Source: Stemphylium vesicarium (lineage: Eukaryota > Ascomycota > Dothideomycetes > Pleosporales > Pleosporaceae). Taken from it: a DNA stretch of 16,031 bases. Below the pieces are notes generated by a model, which was not told where the DNA came from, made no database searches, and saw nothing but the letters and a program-made list of their open reading frames with translations. A program made the position numbers and the translations under genes. Location of the stretch: assembly GCA_004380135.1 (NCBI GenBank), contig QXCR01000328.1, forward strand, positions 1 to 16,031, given 5' to 3'. Shown here piece after piece: positions 9,072 through 16,031 of this stretch; positions within the stretch are counted from its first letter, which is position 1, and the number at the start of each line of letters is the position of its first letter.

Positions 9072-9464
9072 TTTGTCTACTACGTGCGCTAAAATATAGT
9101 TTACTTTTAATTCTAAATCTACTAAAGTATATATCTATACTCTATTAAGCTATACTAGTAGCTTAATAAGTTCTAAGGGATTTACTATATTAATCTTCTT
9201 AGCTAGACCTTCTTAGCCGTTTACTAGTCTAAAAAAGACTTAGTTCTAAATCTATAGAATTCTTTCGTATCGTAGTGCTTATCGCATGCGCTACTTAGGT
9301 ATATTTACTAGTCGTGCTCCTTATATTTGTAGATAGAGTCGTCGACGTATTATGTCTCGTATATAGTTTATATCTAGATAATATCTTATAGGTCTTTATA
9401 ACTAGGGAAATAAGCATTCTTATACTTATCTTATAGGTACTTTAGGTATATATCTTTAATATAT
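9067..9464 (-). pseudogene. Element 1, proximal piece: gag/protease linker and protease N-terminus
   Basis: On the minus strand this is the upstream continuation of 2478-1405. After removal of element 2 and one CTAGC the same frame runs across the junction (V-D-K-A-R-L) into the protease. The protease start reads YTLVDLELKVNYI at about 9139-9101, matching the usual YTLVDSGA..N.I; Ser to Leu fits a TCA to TTA RIP change, while Gly to Glu does not fit neatly. Upstream is a basic linker (PKQRMRQALRYERIL with RIP stops read as Gln). The frame is cut at 9464, where an unmutated LTR-like unit begins, so the gag capsid and 5' LTR are missing. Confidence 0.75.
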
Positions 9465-9574
9465 TGTAATGGGCTGAAGCCCAATCAGCTTGTTCCTCGA
9501 TGGGATCTCGGTCACGTGCGCAGGGCGCACTATTCACAGAATCCGGGTGAGCCGCTAGACACCCGGATTCTACA
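9465..9574. repeat. Unmutated LTR-like unit with three hairpins
   Basis: A 110-bp block with normal CpA/TpG lies between two RIPed tracts and is bounded by TGTA and TACA, as an LTR would be in either direction. It holds three inverted repeats: GGGCT/AGCCC (9471-9482), GTGCGC/GCGCAC (9516-9530) and a 12-bp stem AGAATCCGGGTG/CACCCGGATTCT (9538-9549 with 9560-9571). The flanks show no target duplication (TATAT against CTAGC). It could be a solo LTR, the spared outer half of a longer LTR, or a truncated LTR. It does not match the LTRs of elements 2 or 3. Confidence 0.5.
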
Positions 9575-9587
9575 CTAGCGCGCTAGT
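9574..9587. repeat. Perfect 14-bp palindrome ACTAGCGCGCTAGT
   Basis: It is self-complementary over all 14 bases, directly at the right edge of the LTR-like unit. RIP readily creates CTAG, so part of the symmetry may be secondary. Confidence 0.7.
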
Positions 9588-9599
9588 AAAACGATATCC

Positions 9600-10079
9600 T
9601 AAGCCGCCGCCCCTAAATAACCTTTAGAGTGTAGCTATCCTTAGTTCCTTTCTCTATTAAATATAATTTTAGTATACCTATGCGATAGCTCTCTAAGCGT
9701 AGCCTCTTATATTTTATATTTAATTCTAATTAGTAAAGCCTTGCTATAAGACTCTATTAATATAACGCGCGTTAAGCTTCTTAACCGCCTCTTTATTACG
9801 TGCGAGTAGGTTAATCCGCCGTATAGAATTAGTGTTACTCTACTATCTAAAAGGCCTTTAGATAACAACTAGGCACAAGCCGTCGTAAGATCGCTTGCCT
9901 AGGATTATAGCCTCGTAAGACGCTTAGTCGATCGTGCTACTAGCCTCGCGTTACGCTAGCGTAGAATGTGTGTTTTTATATATTAAGAATACTATAGAAA
10001 AATTCTTACGCGATACTATAATAGTACTAAGCGATAGGTCCTACTAGTCGCAAAAGATACTATAAGATAGTAAGTAGTA
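9600..10079 (-). pseudogene. Possible RIP-degraded frame, Gln-rich, unknown
   Basis: A minus-strand frame runs about 160 codons with only TAA/TAG stops. Read with Gln at those sites it gives a helical, basic, Gln-rich peptide: ARSTKRLTRL near 9930, LTTACA near 9880, HQFYTAD near 9830, RLRLESYRIG near 9690 and YTLKVI near 9625. No domain is recognised and neither the start nor the end is defined. The flavour resembles the antisense frame of element 2, but I see no alignment between them. It may be a real frame of an unidentified element or chance in TGA-depleted DNA. Confidence 0.25.
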
Positions 10080-10555
10080 GTAGTTAGGAAAATTCTATAA
10101 TCTTTTTAAAGGCTAAAGAGATAGGTCTAGCCTACTATAGTATATAAGAGCTATCTAAAGGCTAGTTAGCGCTACTAGAAAGATAGCTATACCTACGTCT
10201 ACTGCGTAAGTCCTATTAGTCCTCTATTAAATAAGGTATAGGCCGCGATACTAGCTAATGTAACTACTAGTAGAAGATCGCGAGCGTAAAAGGATATTAG
10301 GTTCCTAAAGGACGCGACTACTTAATAACTACTAAAGGTCGTTTAGAAGGACTTACTACTAAGAGTAAGTCACGGAAGCCCTATAATAGTGATAGGCCAC
10401 TGAAGCCCTACCAGTCCTCACCGTAGAGGAGTAGGCCACTACTAGTAGCTCTAGAGTAGCTAGCTGCTAGTGCGAGAGTGATTAACGAGTGAATATTAAT
10501 TAGAAGTCTTATAAAGAGAAGCAGGTATATACATAGCTAAGAAGTAAGCCTCCTA
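10080..10555 (+). other. RIPed leader region upstream of element 3 gag, with short direct repeats
   Basis: No gene is seen. A TATA-like TATATAAGAG lies at 10140-10149. Imperfect direct repeats occur at 10371-10383 and 10398-10410 (CAC-G/T-GAAGCCCTA), and at 10392-10401 and 10431-10440 (A/G-TAGGCCACT). The 5' LTR, primer-binding site and leader of element 3 should lie here or just upstream, but nothing matches the 3' LTR at 15734, even allowing for RIP. Confidence 0.4.
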
Positions 10556-11830
10556 ATAGAAGATTAGAAGATAGAGGATAACTTACCTAACCTTAACGCT
10601 AACGAGTTATTAGCCTACGCGTCGGTAAAGCACCTTACTAGAGTACCTAATGACGAAATACAACGGGATATTATCTAAATGCTTAAGAACGACGGATAGA
10701 AGGAAGCTGCGATAGCGCCGATGATTAACGAAATCGCAAGGCGAACGAAGAGCGTAGCTAGGGCTAGGGAGTCACCTAAGGGCTCACCAAAGGCGTCTTA
10801 GAACGCGACAGCAGTAATGATGGCAGCCTTAACTCAGCTCACGCAGATAATAGCTCTAATAACCTCTTAGTTAGAAGCGCTTAAATAGCGAGAAATATAG
10901 TAAACTATACGTTTACTAACGCCTAAGAGTTACCTAGATCTTTTAATAACGCTAACTATATTAGGAAAACTAAATAAGAAGAGGCTCCCTAATCTAGAGC
11001 GATATAATAGTAGCCGCGCTAACTACCTAGGTTAGAAGTATAAGTATAAAGGAAAACTTAAGTATAATAAGTACCTATTCTCTACTAAGAATACGAAGAA
11101 ATAATACGTTCTTAGCTAAACTAGAGATAAGGCTAACTAAGTCCTTCTATTCTAGATACTAGAGAATTAACTAGGTTTAGTAGAGAAGATATAGTAGTAT
11201 ATAGATACTTAGTTTCTTAACGTATACTAATAGAAGTAAGCTCTAAATAAACTTTAGTACCTAAAGTAAAGCTAATAATTAGTCTATAATTATATCTCTA
11301 AGTTTAACTAGTTACGCATAGAATTAAGTTAAAAGTTTAGTAGTACTATTCTCTAAGAGATATTTAGTAAGGGCCTTAGTATAAAACTTTAATAACTTAT
11401 ACTATAGACTCTAAAGCACGTTAGCTTTAAGGAGTATACTAATAAGGTAATTAAGATCTCTAATAACCTCTATTATATTAACCTTTATAGTAAGTCGCAA
11501 GAAGGATTAACCTAGTACGCTTATAGGCCTTACGGCTAGAATAAGCAAGGCCGCGCTCGTACGCCCTCACCGCCAGAGAACATAGATTAGGAATCTACAA
11601 AGGCCAACAAAGCAAGTGCGAAGGAATAGAGACTGAATAGCGATCAGATCAAGTGCTACTCCTGCGGCAAGAAAGGACACATGGCGAGGAACTGCGAGAA
11701 GAGTGCCAAGCCAAAGAGCACCAAGGCGAGCAGGGCAGCTCAGCGTGAACCCTCGCCTGCTTATAAGTGCCACGCGAAAGCATCAGATAGCAGCGACTTA
11801 GAGGACTCGGGAAAAGAGTAGCTCTAAGTT
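10556..11830 (+). pseudogene. gag: Element 3 gag (capsid-nucleocapsid), RIPed
   Basis: The frame probably starts at ATA 10556 (ATG before RIP), reading IED-stop-KIEDNLPNL, although no intact start remains. The N-terminal third (about 10590-10890) is charged and helical and only moderately mutated. A capsid-like domain follows (about 10920-11480): KYKGKLKYNKYLF, then a block resembling the gypsy FSEF...L pattern, then EYTNKVIKISNNLYYIN. The last quarter (11540-11830) is almost unmutated and contains an intact CCHC zinc knuckle, CYSCGKKGHMARNC, at 11654-11695, followed by a Lys/Ser-rich tail ending SSDLEDSGKE. Pol continues in the -1 frame through a candidate slippery site at 11809. Many internal TAA/TAG make it non-functional. 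Confidence 0.9.
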
Positions 11831-11848
11831 AAAGTCTCGACTTAGAGC
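11809..11848 (+). promoter_or_regulatory. Candidate -1 ribosomal frameshift signal at the gag/pol junction
   Basis: G-GGA-AAA at 11809-11815 is an X-XXY-YYZ heptamer set exactly in the gag reading frame. Five bases later a perfect 9-bp stem forms between GCTCTAAGT (11821-11829) and ACTTAGAGC (11840-11848) with a 10-base loop. Slipping back one base enters the pol register, which leads to the protease. The signal sits in a mostly spared island. RIP may have altered the stem, but complementary RIP changes would preserve pairing. Function is inferred, not shown. Confidence 0.6.
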
Positions 11849-14800
11849 CTTCGAAGATAGATTAGTAGATAAGTAGTAAATAGAACTAGTTTTAACACTA
11901 ATATATAAATACCCCGCCTCTTATAGCTAACCTAATCGTGAACTCTATCTATAACGCTACCGCGTTAATAGATAGTAGGTATTTATACTACGCGCTAATT
12001 AGTTATAAGTTTGCTTACTAAAGCTATCTTAAGCGCTTTTTAATTACTTCTTAGATAATTAAGAAGATTAATAAGAAGCTATCTAAGATTAAGGAAGTTT
12101 CTTATTTTAAGTTTAATATATACGGCTACTAAGAGGTCGCCTACGCATATATTATTAATAATATAGACGAGGACGTCGTCCTAGGAAAGAGGTAGATAGA
12201 CTACTAGAACGTTATAATTACTCTAGTAAAAAGGAGCTTATTTATATACTTAAAGGGTATTTAAGTAAGGTGCGATAAGAGCTTTATAAGCCAGAACGTC
12301 GCCCGCTAGGTGAGCGCGGCTACGTTTGCGGGTCTCCTGAAGAGATCTAAGGACCCAGAGACGGGAGTGCGCGTATTCGCTGCCTCTATTACAGATATTA
12401 ATAAGGCGCTGGCGCTAAAGAAGGTAGTAGATATAAGATTATTACTGCCGGAGCACTATTAGAGCTACTATAAGCTCTTCAATCCAAAAGAAGCAGCAAA
12501 GCTTCCCCCACATAGAGGACCTAGAGTAGACTATCGAATTAAGTTCGAGTCGAAGGACGGTTAGCAGCCACAGCCGCCGTGGGGCCCGCTATACGGTATG
12601 TCAAGAGGTGAGCTTTTAGTGCTCTAAAAGGAGCTTACCTCCCTACTTAAGAAGGGATTTATACGCGTGAGTAGCTCGCTAGCTTTAGCGCTAGTCTTAT
12701 TTACTAAGAAACCTAGAGGAGGACTCTAATTATGTATCAACTACTAAGTGTTAAACGCGATAACTAAGAAGAATAGGTACCCGTTACTACTTATCTAGAA
12801 GACGCTTAATAACCTAAGTAAGGCTAAATAGTTTACTAAGCTAGACGTAATTATAGCCTTCTATAAGATCCGTATAGCTAAAGGCAATAAATAGAAGACA
12901 GCCTTCTAAACGCGTTTTAGTCTCTTCGAGTGGTTAGTAACCCCTTTTAGTATAGTAAATTCCCCGAGCACCTTCTAGCGGTACATTAACTGGACCTTGA
13001 GAGAGCATCTCGACGAGTTCTGCTCAGCATATCTTAACGACGTGCTAATCTACACAGACGGCAGTCTGCACCAACACCGAGAGCAGGTCTAAAAGGTCCT
13101 TAGTAAGCTTTAGGGGGCAGGCCTCTACGTGGACATTAAGAAATGCGAGTTTAAGGTAAAGTCTACTAAGTACCTTAGCTTTATTATCGACGCTAGAAAG
13201 GGTATTCGCATAAATCTAGATAAGGTTAAAGCTATTAAGAACTAGGAGGCTCCTAAGATAGTAAAAGGCGTTTAGTTATTTCTTAGCTTCGTAAACTTCT
13301 ATTAAAGGTTTATTAGAGACTTCGCTAGAATAGCTTCCCCTCTTACTTAACTAATAAGAGATATAAGCTTTACCTAGAGACTTAAAGAATAATTAGCGTT
13401 TAATAAGCTAAAGAAGATCTTCCTTATAGAGCTAAACCTCGCTACTTTTAACCTAGAACGCGATATAGTGCTAGAATGCGACTCGTCGGGCTACGCAGTG
13501 GGAGGAGTACTATCGCAATACAACGACGAGGGAGTACTACGTCCTTGCGCATACTTCTTTAGGAAGAATAACGCCCACGAGTGTAACTACGAGATCCATA
13601 ATAAGGAGCTACTTACTATCGTCTACTACCTTAAGAAGTAAGATACTAAACTACGTTTAGTTAAGAGCTTTAAAGTAATAACTAACTATAAGAACCTTAA
13701 GTACTTTATAAAGCTAAAGCTCTTAAGTAAACGTTAGGTGCGCTAGGCTGCGCTACTAAGTCGCTATAATATAGAATTACTATATCGACCAGGTAAGCAG
13801 AATATAAGAGCCGACGCCCTCTCAAGGAGAGAATAAGACATACCTATAGGCGCTAAAGACGAGCGTCTTTAGAAGCGCGTAGTATAGATCTTAAAACCCA
13901 CGTCCTAATACTACGAGGAAGCTAGCGAGGACGAGGAAGACCTAGTAGATAGCTAGGTATTATTAGTAAGGATACGTGTAGGGCGTACTAGAGTGCGTCC
14001 TGGTTTAACTAAAGAACCGTCAGACACCGTTGGTAACGACGGCGCAGCGTAGCTAGACACTGCCGGCGGGGACAGCGTAGAGCAGTCAGAGCACGAAGGA
14101 GAGGCGCTTACAGAACAAGCTAAGTTAACGGACTCAGCCGCAGTAGACGGAAGCCTAGCTTAGCGGAACGAGTTAGAGACGTTATAGCTAGAGGCCCTAA
14201 AGAATAATTAGTAGTATAAAGACGCTAAGTAAGCTATAGTTAACTAAGAATAAAGGTTCTCTCTAAGTATAGGCGTAAAGTATTTAATCTTAGAGTACTT
14301 AATAGACGACTAAGAAGCGTTATTATACTAAGGTAGAAGATAGATGCTAAATAGCGAGAACCTATGCACCTAAATTATTAATAAAGTCCATAATTCCCTC
14401 TTAGCTAGCCACCTAGGCAGAGAAATTACCTACCGTACGCTAGCTCGTGACTTCTTCTAGCCAGGCATGACGGAAAGCATTAGACGTTACGTACGGAACT
14501 GCGACGTATGCGGAAGGACGAAGCCTTAGAGAGAAGAAGTCTAGGGACTACTTAAGCCGCTATCTATCCCTAATCGCCTCTAAAAGGAAATCTTAATAGA
14601 CTTTATTAAAGAACTATTTACTAGTAAAAGTATAAAGAACCTTATAGTAGTAACTAACTATCTAAGAAAAGAATATATTTTTATCTTACTACCTAATATA
14701 AGAACGAAGATAGTAGTCTAAGCGTTCCTTAGGCACGTAGTCACTTACTACTAGCTATCTAACGTGATTACGTCTAATTAAGGTAGTTAGTTTATAAGCC

Positions 14801-15498
14801 TATTATAGGAGCGCCTTTATAAGATCCTAAAGATTAAGTAGCGACTATTAATAGCCTTCTATCTATAGACGGATAGGTCGATAGAGCGAATAAATAGCGT
14901 ATGGGAAGCGTATATCTAAGCGTTCACTAGCTAGGCATAAGACGATTAGGCACCCCTTTGCCCTATAGCCTAGATAGCGATTAATAGAAGAGACGCAACG
15001 TTAATAGGAGTATCCCTATTCTTCCTATAACATAGTTACTACGTAGACCCGCTATAGCTAGAAGTACCCCAAGGCGCTAATCGCAAGAAGTATAGTGCTA
15101 AAGAGCGCTTAGAGCGCGAGAAGGCTAAGACCATCGCAGCTAAGTTCCAAGAAGTATTCAACTTAGTTTAAGCTAGTATGGCCGAAGTCTAGGTTAAATA
15201 AGAGAAGTAGGCGAATAAGCACCGCAAAGAGGCTAGGAAGTACAAGATTAGCGATAAGGTCTAGCTAAGGCTTAATAAGTAGTATAGTACTAGCTGCGAG
15301 TCTTATAAGCTTAATTAGAAAAGTGCTAAGTATACTATAATTAAGGTAATTAATAGTTATTTAGTTAAACTAGACACCCTACTAGGTTACTACTCTATTT
15401 TCTACGTTAACTAACTTCGCCCTACTAGTATAGACCCGCTACTAAGTTAAGTATAAGATAACTACTAGCTACTGCCGCTATAAGTGAATGGGGAGGAG

Positions 15499-15640
15499 GA
15501 GTACGTTATAGAGGATATTATCGCCGAGTAGCTTAAGCGCTAGGGGCGTGGATAGAAGCTATACTACGATATTAAGTAGAAAGAGTACTACTAAACGTCC
15601 CTTAAACTAGTAGAACTACTAAAGGAGATAAAAGCGCTAG
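15499..15640 (+). other. Element 3 chromodomain-like C-terminus
   Basis: The pol frame reads EYVIEDIIAE, then LKR-stop-GRG-stop-KLYYDIK, a degraded GY motif and ELLKEIKALE. The pattern Y.VE.I...R...G...Y.VKW.GY..., with RIP stops at Gln/Trp positions, fits a divergent chromodomain. It is weaker than the one in element 2. Confidence 0.55.
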
Positions 15641-15723
15641 AATAGTAGTTAACCTATATAAAGGGCCTTTAGGATAGTAAGAGACGCCTACTAGAGTATT
15701 TTTAGTAGATTCTACTCTTAAGT

Positions 15724-15733
15724 AGAGGGGAGA
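15724..15733 (+). other. Polypurine tract of element 3
   Basis: AGAGGGGAGA lies directly before the TGTAAC of the 3' LTR, overlapping the last codons of pol. It is the expected plus-strand primer. Confidence 0.8.
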
Positions 15734-15895
15734 TGTAACTGCGTGAGCAGTGTCTAGTTAGAGGCTGCGGATCAAAGATTGTATTGCTATCTGTTGTCGT
15801 GTGTTCTGATCTCTTTTTCTGTTTCCGGAGCTTCCGGCTTAGAGGTAGGTGCCTGCTACAATAGCAAATCATGTGACCCTAGTCACGTGGTTACA
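15734..15895 (+). repeat. 3' LTR of element 3 (probable, 162 bp)
   Basis: It starts TGTAAC right after the polypurine tract. A matching inverted GTTACA at 15890-15895 suggests the end, although no target duplication confirms it and the LTR could be longer. RIP stops at the LTR edge: the internal region is mutated up to about 15720 and the LTR is not. A near-perfect 8-bp inverted repeat (CATGTGAC at 15870-15877, GTCACGTG at 15882-15889) lies at its end. The LTR start is solid; the end is tentative. Confidence 0.65.
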
Positions 15896-16031
15896 CACCC
15901 CCTCAGCTGAGGTGCCAACCAAAGCTGACCTCCCTAATGAATCCATAATCGTTGCACTATAATCCTGCCTTATGCTGTCCTAATACCAGTGAGCTAAGCT
16001 CGCTGGATCAGGGCTATCAGGTCCTGCGGGC
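15896..16031. other. Un-RIPed right flank with two palindromes
   Basis: No coding frame is recognised. CCTCAGCTGAGG at 15901-15912 is a perfect 12-bp palindrome. A 10-bp inverted repeat with one G-T pair lies at 15986-15995 and 15997-16006. The stretch may be unique host DNA or more of the LTR. Confidence 0.5.

Larger units (their letters stand above)
11811..15738 (+). pseudogene. pol: Element 3 pol: protease, RT, RNase H, integrase, chromodomain; RIPed
   Basis: One register carries the full polyprotein, ending at TAA 15736-15738 inside the start of the 3' LTR. The protease active site DSG reads DSR (11971-11979). RT has LCINY near 12730, Asp at 12844, and YLND at 13030-13041 in place of YLDD, a RIP-type loss of a catalytic Asp. 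RNase H shows ECDSSGYAVGGVLSQ near 13480 and EIHNKELLTIV near 13600. A largely spared acidic linker (about 13910-14160) leads to the integrase zinc site (His 14389 and 14410, Cys 14500 and 14509). In the integrase triad the first Asp is kept (14599), the second is Asn (14776) and Glu is kept (14884). A chromodomain-like region closes the protein. No frameshift was found, only RIP stops. Confidence 0.92.

Noticed and set aside
10250..10270. TGTAACTACTAG near 10259 as the element 3 5' LTR start
   Set aside because: Only the first seven bases agree with the 3' LTR. The following sequence is unrelated even when RIP changes are allowed.
11567..11773. 68-codon minus-strand open frame
   Set aside because: It is antisense to the zinc-knuckle region of element 3 gag, which has a clear CCHC motif on the plus strand.

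Overview
This window looks like transposon-dense, gene-poor DNA from a filamentous ascomycete (Pezizomycotina). Long stretches show the signature of repeat-induced point mutation (RIP). CpA and its complement TpG are almost wholly replaced by TpA, so Gln and Trp codons have become TAA/TAG in every coding frame. CpG is largely kept. I see no intact host gene, tRNA, rRNA or CRISPR array. What can be read are three degenerate Ty3/gypsy-type LTR retrotransposons plus some unassigned RIP-mutated DNA. Domain calls come from reading frames by eye, taking in-frame TAA/TAG as RIP-derived Gln/Trp. No similarity search was possible.

Layout. Positions 1-369 are barely mutated and non-coding. Positions 370-1300 are RIP-mutated, with a possible minus-strand reading frame (317-898). 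A small GC-rich, hairpin-forming islet follows (about 1298-1405). An old minus-strand gypsy fragment (element 1, protease to reverse transcriptase) lies in two pieces, 9464-9067 and 2478-1405. It is split by element 2, a complete plus-strand gypsy element at 2479-9066 with 231-bp LTRs and a perfect 5-bp target duplication (CTAGC). Element 2 carries gag, then pol (protease, RT, RNase H, integrase, chromodomain) in the -1 frame. Between pol and the 3' LTR it has about 1.3 kb of extra DNA with a 256-codon antisense reading frame. At 9465-9590 there is an unmutated, palindrome-rich LTR-like unit. Positions 9590-10555 are RIP-mutated leader-like DNA. Element 3 (plus strand) runs from about 10556 to 15895, with gag, a well-formed candidate -1 frameshift signal, pol with a C-terminal chromodomain, a polypurine tract and an unmutated 3' LTR. 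Its 5' LTR was not found. The last 136 bp are unmutated.

How it fits together. Element 1 was already RIP-mutated or drifting when element 2 inserted, and element 2 was then mutated itself. The two LTRs of element 2 are mutated in complementary halves: every difference is a RIP-type transition, and the outer half of each LTR is spared. Conserved enzymatic cores are heavily mutated, while islands such as the RNase H-integrase linker, the post-integrase region and the element 3 nucleocapsid survive almost untouched. All three elements are dead: stops interrupt every frame and several catalytic Asp/Glu residues are changed. The most unusual points are the antisense frame in element 2, the slippery heptamer plus hairpin at the gag/pol junction of element 3, and the mosaic pattern of RIP.
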